DNA from: DBFJGL01 sp048394785
Lineage (GTDB): Bacteria; Bacillota; Clostridia; Christensenellales; CAG-917
DNA length: 55,062 nt
Direction: 5' to 3'
Assembly: GCA_048394785.1 (NCBI GenBank)
Contig: DBFJGL010000028.1
Span: 1-55,062 of the forward strand
This document shows positions 1 to 7,300 of this stretch, piece after piece (position 1 is the stretch's first letter; every line of letters begins with the position of its first letter). Position numbers and translations under genes: made by a program. The notes under the pieces are model-generated. The model did no database searches. It was not told where the DNA came from and saw only the letters and a program-made list of their open reading frames with translations.

Positions 1-22
1 CATAATGACAAATCCTCCTTGC
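1..22 (-). promoter_or_regulatory. Shine-Dalgarno and start codon of a leftward gene cut by the window edge
   Basis: On the minus strand an AAGGAGG (14-20) lies 10 nt before an ATG at 3-1, so a gene probably starts here and runs off the left edge. Nothing of its product is visible. The Shine-Dalgarno core (11-19) has a perfect 9-nt complement at 66-74 in the upstream leader. Confidence 0.5.
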
Positions 23-102
23 TTAATGTGTTATAGTTTTGCGGACTACTTCCACATTCTAACATAGGAGGATTATTTCTGCTCATCGGTAAACCTCTTC
101 TG

Positions 103-125
103 AACCACCGGACTATCCGGTGGTT
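103..125 (+). terminator. Hairpin terminator, 10-bp stem
   Basis: The arms AACCACCGGA and TCCGGTGGTT pair perfectly around a CTA loop and are followed by TTGTTAT on the plus strand. This fits a rho-independent terminator read rightward, although no rightward gene is visible before it. Its core (CCACCGG...GGTGG) resembles the hairpin at 1751-1780, on the other side of the recombinase remnant. Confidence 0.5.
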
Positions 126-166
126 TTGTTATACAAAAAAAGACCGCGTTATCACGACCTCTTTTC

Positions 167-456
167 TTATTCCTTTATTTGCTTTTCCGATTTTTCCTGT
201 TCCAACATATCGTATATGGCAAGTGCGAGTGAAAACACCAACGAGTCCAGAGTATGCTTTGGTATTCGGATGATTAAACGTTCACCGTTGACCTCAATTT
301 GATAGTTTATCGGCTTTCTTTTTCTCATAGCTAAATGATAAAATAACCAATGGGCAAGTGTGAGTACCTTATCCGCACGTTTCCCGTAGTAAAAGGTAAT
401 GTTTTTATCACATAAAGGTAAACTCGACCGTTTTTTGCCTTTCGTCTTTTTCTCAT
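167..456 (-). pseudogene. Decayed small gene beside the recombinase remnant
   Basis: I do not recognise the product. An open frame on the minus strand runs from about 466 down to a TAA at 167-169. It reads like a real protein (TLAHWLFYHLAMRKRKPINY, then a hydrophobic/acidic tail), but its only in-frame ATG is at 328, which gives 53 residues. A second ATG at 456, in another frame, opens a basic peptide starting MRKRRKAKNGR that ends after about 41 codons. One frameshift would join the two into a protein of about 95 residues. This suggests a small gene broken by an indel, like the neighbouring recombinase. No clear Shine-Dalgarno precedes either start. It could also be a genuine 53-residue gene starting at 328. 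Confidence 0.3.
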
Positions 457-544
457 ATCAGAAAAAGCCTCGGCATCTAGGGGAAAAGTTATCGCTTAAA
501 CCTTAAAGAATAAAGACTTCAATGCAATATTTTTTCATGTTTCT

Positions 545-1767
545 TTGACACCTTTGTCTTTTCCTGTTTTCTCCTTTTCGTCGAAAGACAAAAAAACAAA
601 AAGTTATCTGAAAGGCAATTATACCGGCGGACCGGTCTTATTCGGATATGACGTCGTTGACAAGAAAAATATAGTCAATCCCATAGAAAGCACAATCGTA
701 CAGGAAATCTTCGGGCTGTATGCGCAGGACTACACGGCAGCTTATATCGCCGAGGAAATGCGCAAGCGAGGCATTCGCACTAAAAGAGGTAAATATCTGA
801 CCGAAAAAGCAATTTATAAAATGCTTCAGAACACCAAATACAACGGCAAGATAAAACACGGATATACCGTTTATGACAATATTTATCCGAAAATCGTTGA
901 CGACGTTGTATGGCAAAAAGTACAGGACATTCACGATGTAAACAAACACGCTCCAGGCCGGAAGAAAGAAATCTTCGTTTTTATACTTTCCGGAAAATTG
1001 GTCTGCGGAGATTGTAATCGGCTGATGGTCGGACTAAGCGGAACAAGCAAAACAGGGGCAAAGCACTATTACTATACCTGCCTGACACGTTCGAGGGACA
1101 AAAAACCGTGCGCGTTGAAAACCGCCTGCAAGAAAGAACTCGAAGATATCGTTATCAATACGACGCGGCAACTTCTTTCAGATAACGGATCGTTGAAAAC
1201 TTTGGCAGAAATTTTATGTAAACGTATAAACGATAAAACAAAAAACAATGCCAATATTAAATCGCTTGAAACAAAACGAACAGCCGCTCTAAACGCGTCA
1301 CGCAATCTGATTGCCGCTATCGAACAAGGCGTCATCACAGAACAAACCAAAGAGCGGCTTAAAGAACTCGAAAACCTGATATCCCAACTTGACTTCGACA
1401 TAAAACAGGAAAAGCAACGCACCTAGCAGAACTCACTCCCGCAAAAATCATTCAATTTCTGAATAAGGCGATATGCGGCGACGTACAGGATATAGACGTA
1501 AGAAAAGCTCTCGTGAAATATCTTATCCGCGATATCATTCTGTACAACGATAGAATCATTATCAACTATTACTTCTCCGAACCGCTCAGAAAACACAATA
1601 ATTCAGTCGAATCGGTAAAAGAAACAGAAAAGCAGTCCAAAGAGGCTGCTCATTTATCTAATTCTCAAAGTTTGTGCAGAGGAGATAACTCGCCGCCAGC
1701 GAACACCTTGCTCAACTCAAGATGTTTTATTGCAGTCTTTACTTCCAATAAAAATCCACCGGCTTAG
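545..1767 (+). pseudogene. Truncated, frameshifted large serine recombinase
   Basis: Serine integrases of phages and conjugative elements catalyse site-specific recombination. Visible here are the recombinase domain (starts GNYTGGPVLFGYDVV, about 605-950), a zinc ribbon with Cys pairs (CGDC and a later C, about 960-1130) and a coiled-coil region rich in Lys/Glu/Leu (about 1240-1415). The frame opened at 545 hits TAG at 1424-1426. The reading frame one base back continues with sense (AELTPAKIIQFLNKA, then YLIRDIILYNDRIIINYYF), the usual C-terminal strand of the family, down to a stop at 1765-1767. So there is one frameshift near 1390-1425. The N-terminal resolvase catalytic domain of about 140 residues, with its nucleophilic serine, is absent: upstream DNA shows no trace of it in any frame. 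The gene is dead as a recombinase. The local DNA is much more AT-rich than the rest of the window, consistent with acquired DNA. Confidence 0.85.
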
Positions 1768-1780
1768 CTGGTGGATTTTT
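1751..1780. terminator. Hairpin terminator after the recombinase remnant
   Basis: A 13-bp stem (AAAATCCACCGGC, loop TTA, GCTGGTGGATTTT, one G-U pair) is followed by T residues in both directions. It can end transcription of the rightward remnant and of the leftward gene whose stop codon is at 1819. Confidence 0.75.
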
Positions 1781-1818
1781 ATTCCTTGCTGAAATATTGT
1801 TTATCAAGCTATAAATAT

Positions 1819-2559
1819 TTAGTTTTTCTTTTTTCCAACCGTTTTTCTTTCAACCGAATATTGTTTCGTTCGCGCAAGCATTGTCTTTGAGCCTTCTTTA
1901 ATTACAGTAAATTTGCTATTCGTTTCATTGCCATTAGATTCTGCTTTAAGAGCGTCATTAGACTTTATTGTTTCACTGTTTTCTATGCTATCGCCATTTT
2001 TATCAGAAACGCCATTTAATCCCTCTAAGGTATCATTGTAAATATTTGTCATATCACCGACAAAAGACTTGTCGATAGCTTCTTTTTCCGCATTTATCTT
2101 TTGCTTTTTCTTACGCTTGATATACTTTATAACTTCGTTGATAATCTGAAAAACAACATAAACGATGGATATACCTGCCATAATCAGGGCAAATAAGCTG
2201 TCTTTGTCATTGACTATGGTGTTGGCTATCATAGAAGCAGCCATAAACAGATTGACTAACTTAAATAATTTCTTTATGACCTTGAAAGAACTCTTATAGT
2301 CTTTCTTAACGTTCTTTAGGGTTTTCTTCGAGCCTTGCACTAAAATGACAATGAATATTGCCCAGAACACCAAGATAAACGCGCCTAATGCGTAAGGAAG
2401 CCAAACAACTTCAGCATTAGCTTTAACTAAGCTATGACCTGTGTACACTGAAAATGCTATAATATATGCCAGGTTGAAAATAATAAACCAAGCTTTACTT
2501 AACTTCTGAAAAGTAGATGTTTTTTGCTCTTTTTCATTCATTTCATTTGTCGCATTCAT
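1819..2559 (-). CDS. Four-helix membrane protein with charged C-terminal tail
   Basis: Unknown function; no family recognised. The 246-residue product starts MNATNEMNEKEQK and has about four membrane segments: near residues 22-43 (AWFIIFNLAYIIAF), 52-75 (WLPYALGAFILVFWAIF), 100-120 and 125-148. A long hydrophilic, Lys/Asn/Ser/Glu-rich tail of about 90 residues follows. The frame stays open 18 codons further upstream, but the ATG at 2559 is preferred because the upstream part is a likely promoter. TATGTT lies 6 nt before this ATG, with TTGCAA 18 nt further up, and there is no Shine-Dalgarno. Codon use is AT-rich compared with the housekeeping genes, so it may belong with the mobile-element neighbourhood. 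The terminator at 1751-1780 ends it. Confidence 0.7.
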   Translation of the reverse strand: MNATNEMNEKEQKTSTFQKLSKAWFIIFNLAYIIAFSVYTGHSLVKANAEVVWLPYALGAFILVFWAIFIVILVQGSKKTLKNVKKDYKSSFKVIKKLFKLVNLFMAASMIANTIVNDKDSLFALIMAGISIVYVVFQIINEVIKYIKRKKKQKINAEKEAIDKSFVGDMTNIYNDTLEGLNGVSDKNGDSIENSETIKSNDALKAESNGNETNSKFTVIKEGSKTMLARTKQYSVERKTVGKKKN

Positions 2560-2856
2560 GTTAATAACATAACATATTTTTAATCGTTTTTGCAAGTGAA
2601 ACAGTAAGCTCACGGTTTTGCTTTCGCTTTCGGCAGGACTTTGTAAACGAAAAGCCGCTTTAATTCAAGGTGTTTTTCACTCTTGCAGGAGGTATTCTCA
2701 CCCTTGGCTGACGCTCGTCACAACTCGCTCCGCAGTCCGCTTTCATAAAGCATGACTTCTTTCGCTGTTGCTCCTATTTTCCAAAAAGTTCTGCGATATT
2801 TTTCGGGAGCCCTGTTATTCGTATCTAGTTGTACCTTGCCGCGAATAAATCATAAA
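2560..2856. other. Intergenic stretch, nothing recognised
   Basis: About 297 bases between the two membrane protein genes. It holds the likely promoter of the leftward gene starting at 2559. I see no RNA gene and no supported ORF in the rest. Confidence 0.4.
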
Positions 2857-4056
2857 TCAAAACAGGCAATACAGGTACAGTACCGCAAGCAGGATATAAT
2901 TGAAAAGATAGTAAAGCGGCACCAACTTTACGGCGATTTTACGTTTTGGTTCGCGGCGATAATCGAAAAACAACAAAAACGGCACCGCTGCAAACAGAAA
3001 ATATGAATTGCCTATCCCCCAAGACGCTATGTTTGGAATATAAGATATACCGAAATCGATAAGCGATAAAATCAGAATCAGGAATATAAGAAACGCGTTA
3101 TGATGGTACGCCGCCGAATTTGACGATATATAATCGTCATAATTTGCGTATCGATGATTTTTTGCCGCAGAATACAGTTGAGGCTTATATTTTACAAAAA
3201 TCAATGTGACAAAGAAAAACACATACGTTACGATTTTTTTGTGAGGAAGAAGCGCGCCCACATAAAAGTTCACACTCAACGCGCCCTGTTTCACAAGTCC
3301 GTTTACCGCAAACGAGGCTACGATAAACGCAACGGGAAGCAGCGTAAACAGCCGCCACAGCGCAAGGGGTATTTTATCCCTTTTGGGTTTATACACGAAA
3401 AACATATATATCAGCGAACACAAAAACAAATCTATAAATATGTTTACGTTGGAAAACTCGCCCAGCATATCGACAAGTATTTGCGCGCTGTCAAATTCCA
3501 TCATTGCGAAATCTTTGATCAGCTGATTGACGGTGGGGACTATATAGAATAAAAATACGAGTACTTCCGCAATATAAAACAACACGGTGCAAACAAGATT
3601 TTTAACTACGACTCTGCCGATTTTCTCGTCTTTGTTTATTATCGAAGAAGTCATAGCCACCAACAATAACGGCATTGTAAGCACACCGAAATTCTTAATT
3701 ACATTCAGAAATTCGAGCAATGAATCGCCGTCGGACACGGGGTTTGCAAGAATATGCCTGACCGCGAAAAAACCGGCTATCTGCGATATTGTCATAAACA
3801 ACAATCCGATATATTTGACGGCTGTATAACCGAGTTTAGGCTTGGGTAATAATTTCCCGCGCCCGTTACGTTGACTACCTGCGGACTTATCGGCAAAAGT
3901 AGCCGTTATTACAACGACGTTTTCGCCCTGCTCGGACGGTGCCGCGGAATTTTGCAAATGCGTAACATCGGAAGTCTGTTCCAAGTTGACTTCCGTTTCC
4001 GATTTTCCGTTTGACAAAACTTTATCTGCGTTTATTGCCTCGTCTTTTCCCGACAT
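2857..4056 (-). CDS. Polytopic membrane protein of unknown function
   Basis: No family recognised. The 399-residue product begins with about 75 hydrophilic residues (Ser/Glu/Asn-rich, cytosolic by the inside-positive linker KLLPKPKLGYTAVK). About nine or ten hydrophobic segments follow, such as YIGLLFMTISQIAGFF, VLTMPLLLVAMTSSII, NLVCTVLFYIAEVLVFLFYI, IFIDLFLCSLIYMFFVY, FTLLPVAFIVASFAV, AFLIFLILILSLIDFGISYI, YFLFAAVPFLLFF and a final LVPLYYLFNYILLAVLYLY. It looks like a complete, intact integral membrane protein. The start at 4056 has no Shine-Dalgarno. A promoter-like TTGTGT-17 nt-TATACT ends 6 nt before the ATG. It has no close operon partner: the next gene upstream lies beyond a terminator. 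Confidence 0.75.
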   Translation of the reverse strand: MSGKDEAINADKVLSNGKSETEVNLEQTSDVTHLQNSAAPSEQGENVVVITATFADKSAGSQRNGRGKLLPKPKLGYTAVKYIGLLFMTISQIAGFFAVRHILANPVSDGDSLLEFLNVIKNFGVLTMPLLLVAMTSSIINKDEKIGRVVVKNLVCTVLFYIAEVLVFLFYIVPTVNQLIKDFAMMEFDSAQILVDMLGEFSNVNIFIDLFLCSLIYMFFVYKPKRDKIPLALWRLFTLLPVAFIVASFAVNGLVKQGALSVNFYVGALLPHKKIVTYVFFFVTLIFVKYKPQLYSAAKNHRYANYDDYISSNSAAYHHNAFLIFLILILSLIDFGISYIPNIASWGIGNSYFLFAAVPFLLFFDYRREPKRKIAVKLVPLYYLFNYILLAVLYLYCLF

Positions 4057-4062
4057 AAATCG

Positions 4063-4091
4063 AGTATAACATACAACTGCAAACTACACAA
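4063..4091 (-). promoter_or_regulatory. Promoter of the 399-residue membrane protein; predicted leaderless start
   Basis: The minus strand has TTGTGT (4086-4091), 17 nt, TATACT (4063-4068), 6 nt, then the ATG at 4056. Initiation about 7 nt after the -10 box would fall on or next to the A of the ATG. No AGGAGG-like sequence lies in between. Confidence 0.45.
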
Positions 4092-4163
4092 CATCGCCGC
4101 ATTGCAATTTACAGCCAATGGCAAACTTAAAGTCATAATACGCCGTTCCGACCATTCTCCTCT

Positions 4164-4190
4164 AAAAAGCGCAGGCACTTGCCTGCGCTT
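4164..4190 (-). terminator. Terminator of the MBL-like gene
   Basis: The stem AAGCGCAGGC (4167-4176) pairs with GCCTGCGCTT (4181-4190) around ACTT. On the minus strand a T-run follows directly. It sits about 55 bases after the stop of the leftward gene at 4244. Confidence 0.8.
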
Positions 4191-4243
4191 GTAAATCAGT
4201 ACTGTTTCTGCGTGTATTTTCGGTTATCGTTTATTCGAGGGCA

Positions 4244-5050
4244 TTATCTGATCTCGGGAAAGAACATACCGACTGTCATATCGAGATAGTTCTGTCCGCT
4301 GTACTGCGCAAACTCCGATATAACTTTCTCTTTCATTTCTTCCGCGCTCTCAGACGATTTTGCGATTTCCTTGATTCTTTCGATATACAGAATTTTGGTT
4401 TGAGCGTCTTTAACGTCTTCGGGAGTATAATGCGACGTAAGAATGAGGTCAAAACCTCTATCTATATAATCTTTAAGCTGTGAGATAACGGCATCTGCGT
4501 GCTCTACACCCGCAATTATCGAATGACAATCGTGCCCTAACATATGGATATAAACACTGTTGATTTCGGGTATTTCCACCTCGTAAGCGTCAGCATTTGA
4601 TTTAATCACAAACTTAATTCCTGCAATATCGATTTCGCCATCCGATATAATGACGTCCACATCTGCCATACCGCTGTCGAAAATTTCACCGAACGCACCT
4701 TTGAAATTTCCGACAAGAGCCGCTCCTCCTCCGACCGTGTTGTAAAGTTGCGAAGACTCAGTCCCGTATGTTTTAACCTCCGACAAAAAACTCGCCCCCG
4801 CCGCGTGATATGAAACAAGCTTTGCTTCTACGTTTATACCGCCATCTTTAAGAAATCGAGAAAACTCCTCGATATTTTCATAAAAACACGGAAGTTCTAT
4901 GCAAACGCCTCTGCCCTCTTTTGCGACTACAAACACTTCGTTATTGAGAAAATCATTGGTCTGGTATGCGTAAAGCGTGACTTTGTCGAAATCATACTCG
5001 CGAACTATACCCTTTTTGAGCTCATATGTTTTGCAGTTTGTTTTTTTCAT
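4244..5050 (-). CDS. Metallo-beta-lactamase-fold-like protein, metal site degenerate
   Basis: The 268-residue product has the alternating strand pattern of the MBL fold: LNNEVFVVAKEGRGVCIELP (first sheet), VEAKLVSYHAAGAS where the HxHxDH motif would be, an LGHDCHS segment near the middle, and LILTSHYTPED near the C-terminus, where the last metal-binding His of the family sits. The main HxHxDH motif is not conserved, so a canonical hydrolase activity is doubtful; I infer a ligand-binding or altered enzyme. The start is placed at 5050 (MKKTNCKTYEL), because GGAGG stands 8 nt before this ATG. The ATG at 5065 would put that Shine-Dalgarno inside the coding region. The promoter carries two palindromes that match the one in front of the neighbouring Rrf2 gene, so it is probably controlled by that regulator. 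Confidence 0.6.
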   Translation of the reverse strand: MKKTNCKTYELKKGIVREYDFDKVTLYAYQTNDFLNNEVFVVAKEGRGVCIELPCFYENIEEFSRFLKDGGINVEAKLVSYHAAGASFLSEVKTYGTESSQLYNTVGGGAALVGNFKGAFGEIFDSGMADVDVIISDGEIDIAGIKFVIKSNADAYEVEIPEINSVYIHMLGHDCHSIIAGVEHADAVISQLKDYIDRGFDLILTSHYTPEDVKDAQTKILYIERIKEIAKSSESAEEMKEKVISEFAQYSGQNYLDMTVGMFFPEIR

Positions 5051-5075
5051 TTTTTGTTCCTCCATATTTTGTTTA

Positions 5076-5098
5076 GTTGTAATGTTTTTGATTACAAC
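5076..5098. promoter_or_regulatory. Rrf2-type operator 1 (downstream of the -10 box)
   Basis: A perfect palindrome with arms GTTGTAAT and ATTACAAC and a 7-nt spacer. It lies just after the -10 box of the MBL-like gene, where a bound repressor would block initiation. Confidence 0.65.
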
Positions 5099-5101
5099 AA
5101 C

Positions 5102-5140
5102 AATATAGCGCCTTGTGGCTGTAATGTCAAGAGTTACAAC
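5102..5140 (-). promoter_or_regulatory. Promoter of the MBL-like gene with operator 2
   Basis: The minus strand has TTGACA (5125-5130), 17 nt, TATATT (5102-5107). The -35 box lies inside a second palindrome (5118-5140: arms GCTGTAAT and GTTACAAC, 7-nt spacer), nearly identical to the ones at 5076 and 5735. Confidence 0.7.
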
Positions 5141-5169
5141 AAAAGTTTTTTAAAATTTTTTCCGTGAAA

Positions 5170-5193
5170 AAGCCCCTCTGTCAAAAGGGGCTT
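5170..5193 (-). terminator. Terminator of the Rrf2 gene
   Basis: The 8-bp stem AAGCCCCT/AGGGGCTT with an 8-nt loop is followed on the minus strand by a T-run. It separates the Rrf2 gene from the MBL-like promoter. Confidence 0.7.
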
Positions 5194-5210
5194 CGGGTAG
5201 ACTGTATGTA

Positions 5211-5255
5211 CATAAATTATTCGTTGACGGGAGGCGTCCCGTGAACAAATTTATG
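5211..5255. repeat. Long inverted repeat downstream of the Rrf2 gene
   Basis: Nested arms CATAAATT/AATTTATG and GTTGACGGGA/TCCCGTGAAC (one mismatch) surround GGCG. Together they make a 45-base near-palindrome directly after the Rrf2 stop codon. It could be a second terminator structure or a relic of a small mobile sequence. Confidence 0.55.
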
Positions 5256-5266
5256 TGCAATATTCG

Positions 5267-5698
5267 TCATTGGCTCATTCTCTTGTCAAGTTCTTGCACA
5301 AGCTCCGCAAGCGTCGTGCGTTTTAGCTGACTTTCAAACACATTCTGCGCTTCAATCAGATGCTTATCGAGGACGCTGTGGATATTGCTTCCGACAGGAC
5401 AATTCGGATTTGGATTTTCGTGAAAATGGAATAAATCGCCTTCGACGCATTCCACCGCCTTATATATATCATATAAATCTATATCGTTGAGGTCCTTAAT
5501 TATAGTCGCGCCGCCGCTGCCTGCCTTGACTTCGACAATGCCTGCCGTTTTCAGACTCAACAGTGTGCGACGAATGACGACGGGGTTGACGTTTACGCTC
5601 GACGCTATAAACTCGGAAGTTGTTTTATAATCTTTTCCGAAAGTGTGAATTGCAAGCAAGGTATGCACCGCAACGGTAAATCTCGACGTTATTTTCAT
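5267..5698 (-). CDS. Rrf2-family transcriptional regulator
   Basis: The 143-residue product has the Rrf2 layout: an N-terminal winged helix-turn-helix (MKITSRFTVAVHTLLAIHTF, then TTSEFIASSVNVNPVVIRRT as recognition region), a wing (AGSGGATIIKD), a linking helix (DLYDIYKAV) and a dimerisation helix. It has only two Cys (C84, C100), with C100 in NPNCPVGS. It therefore lacks the three-Cys Fe-S site of IscR/NsrR and resembles the single-Cys YwnA-like branch; a thiol or other signal is an inference. The ATG at 5698 is chosen because AGGAG stands about 8 nt before it and the frame upstream is promoter DNA. The operator on its own promoter indicates autorepression. The divergently spaced matching sites before the MBL-like gene suggest a two-gene regulon. 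Confidence 0.9.
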   Translation of the reverse strand: MKITSRFTVAVHTLLAIHTFGKDYKTTSEFIASSVNVNPVVIRRTLLSLKTAGIVEVKAGSGGATIIKDLNDIDLYDIYKAVECVEGDLFHFHENPNPNCPVGSNIHSVLDKHLIEAQNVFESQLKRTTLAELVQELDKRMSQ

Positions 5699-5717
5699 AA
5701 TCAAAACTCCTGTGCTT

Positions 5718-5755
5718 ATTATAAGATTACCTACTTGTAATGTCAATGATTACAC
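5718..5755 (-). promoter_or_regulatory. Consensus promoter and operator of the Rrf2 gene
   Basis: TTGACA (5741-5746), 17 nt, TATAAT (5718-5723) on the minus strand is a full consensus promoter. The palindrome TTGTAAT-7 nt-ATTACA (5735-5754) covers the -35 box, giving a simple autoregulation layout. Confidence 0.75.
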
Positions 5756-5862
5756 CTAATATATAAATACTTACTCTTAAATCTCTTTCGCATATTGGCA
5801 AAACCCGATTGTGTATACGGTCATAATCGTTTACGCCTTTTGAGTGCAATAACTTGAAACCA

Positions 5863-5898
5863 TATAAAAACAGCCGTGAAATTACGGCTGTTTTTATA
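5863..5898. terminator. Bidirectional terminator after pfkA
   Basis: A perfect 15-bp stem (TATAAAAACAGCCGT/ACGGCTGTTTTTATA) with loop GAAATT. It ends the leftward pfkA transcript about 100 bases after the stop codon. Confidence 0.85.
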
Positions 5899-6000
5899 AT
5901 CGTTTGTGTAAATAAAACTTTGTTTGCAGTCGCACATTCGGGTGAGATTTGAGTTATAAACTCGTTTTCCCGATTGATGGTTTTGCAGATATTTTTACGG

Positions 6001-6990
6001 TTATTTACTGACCATCTTGGCGATTGCGTACAGCTGTTCGTCAAACGTCTTGGGAGTTTCCAAAGCTTCAACAATGCTCATATCCATAATATCGCCGCCG
6101 CGTACTCCGACCGCTCTGCCGCTCTGTTCGCAGGAGAGAAGGTCAACCGCTCTTATCGCCATTCTTGCCGCGAGAACTCTGTCGGACATCGACGGAATGC
6201 CGCCGCGTTGCAAATAGCTGAGCGCAACGTGGTTTACAGTTCTGCCCGTAGCCGCACCCACCTTTTCGATGAGCTCCTGTTTTATATCGTTTCTGCCCTC
6301 TGCAAGCATAATAATCGTGGAGGTTTTGCCCTTGTCGAAACCTGCCTTGACTCCTTTTGCAATCGCGTCCACGTCTACGGGAGCTTCGGGAAGCACAACG
6401 TATTCCGCGCCGCCCGCAACAGACGTATACAGCGCAATGTCGCCGCACGCTCTGCCCATAACTTCGAGCACCATTATTCTGTCGTGAGAGGTAATTGTGT
6501 CGCGCAGTTTCAAAATGGCGTCGAGCACGGTATTGCACGCGGTATCGAAGCCTATGGTATAATCGGTATAACCCATATCGTTGTCGATTGTTCCGGGAAT
6601 GCCGATGACGTTTAAGTCGGTAAAGCGGTGCAAATCGAGCGCGCCGCGGAAAGAACCGTCGCCGCCTATGACGACAAGGTTGCCCACTCCGCGTTTGAGC
6701 AAATTATCCGCCGCCGCCTGCAACACTTCTTTTTCCTTAAAGTTGCTGCTTCTGCCCGTGCGCAGTATAGTGCCGCCCAAATGCACGCAGTTGCTGACGC
6801 TCTTATAATCCATTTCAAAAATATCGTCGGTCATCAGTCCGACGTAGCCGTGGCGAACACCGTAAACCTCATAACCTTCGCTCAACGCGTAACGGACGGT
6901 GGCTCTGATGCACGCGTTCATACCCGACGCGTCGCCGCCGCTGGTGAGCACAGCAAGTTTTTTGTTTTTGGCGATTTTTCTCGCAACCAT
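6001..6990 (-). CDS. pfkA: ATP-dependent 6-phosphofructokinase
   Basis: It phosphorylates fructose 6-phosphate to fructose 1,6-bisphosphate, the committed step of glycolysis, in the cytosol. The 329 residues match the usual size of bacterial PFKs. Visible motifs are TSGGDASGMNA (residues 16-26, ATP loop), GGDGS (109-113) and PGTIDND (132-138), with the catalytic base Asp136 and the Thr/Asp that define the ATP-using type, followed by EVMGR for substrate binding. The Gly that follows the GGD of the second loop also argues for ATP rather than pyrophosphate as donor. The start has AGAGGTG a few bases upstream. It is the last gene of the whiA-dnaE side of the cluster, but a 310-base gap with its own promoter separates it from dnaE. 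Confidence 0.97.
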   Translation of the reverse strand: MVARKIAKNKKLAVLTSGGDASGMNACIRATVRYALSEGYEVYGVRHGYVGLMTDDIFEMDYKSVSNCVHLGGTILRTGRSSNFKEKEVLQAAADNLLKRGVGNLVVIGGDGSFRGALDLHRFTDLNVIGIPGTIDNDMGYTDYTIGFDTACNTVLDAILKLRDTITSHDRIMVLEVMGRACGDIALYTSVAGGAEYVVLPEAPVDVDAIAKGVKAGFDKGKTSTIIMLAEGRNDIKQELIEKVGAATGRTVNHVALSYLQRGGIPSMSDRVLAARMAIRAVDLLSCEQSGRAVGVRGGDIMDMSIVEALETPKTFDEQLYAIAKMVSK

Positions 6991-7300
6991 TATACACCTC
7001 TTAACCTCGGCGCATACGCGCCCTGTGTTACGGCAAAAGCCGCTATGGGTAGAATTTTAACATACCGCGCAGTCAAAATCAACCCAATAGCAAAAAACAA
7101 TTTAATTGTGAATTACTTTTATAACAGAACGCAACGGCACATTCTCGCTTAATAGAATCAATGTGCTGTTTATGAAGCGCACCTCTCTGTATAGGCGATA
7201 GCTTCGCATTGCTCGTAAAATTCTCAATGTCTGCAATAACAGTCTATACATAGTGGCGTTGCCTTTCTTTTTTACCCGTGCGATCGGTTCATAGATTGTG
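6991..7300. other. dnaE-pfkA intergenic region
   Basis: 310 bases that hold the pfkA promoter in the left part. The right part is AT-rich without a supported gene; a 70-codon open frame that starts at the end of dnaE lacks a Shine-Dalgarno and any recognisable protein feature. Confidence 0.5.
7054..7082 (-). promoter_or_regulatory. Candidate pfkA promoter
   Basis: The minus strand has TTGATT (7077-7082), 17 nt, TAAAAT (7054-7059), giving a leader of about 55 nt before pfkA. Confidence 0.45.
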
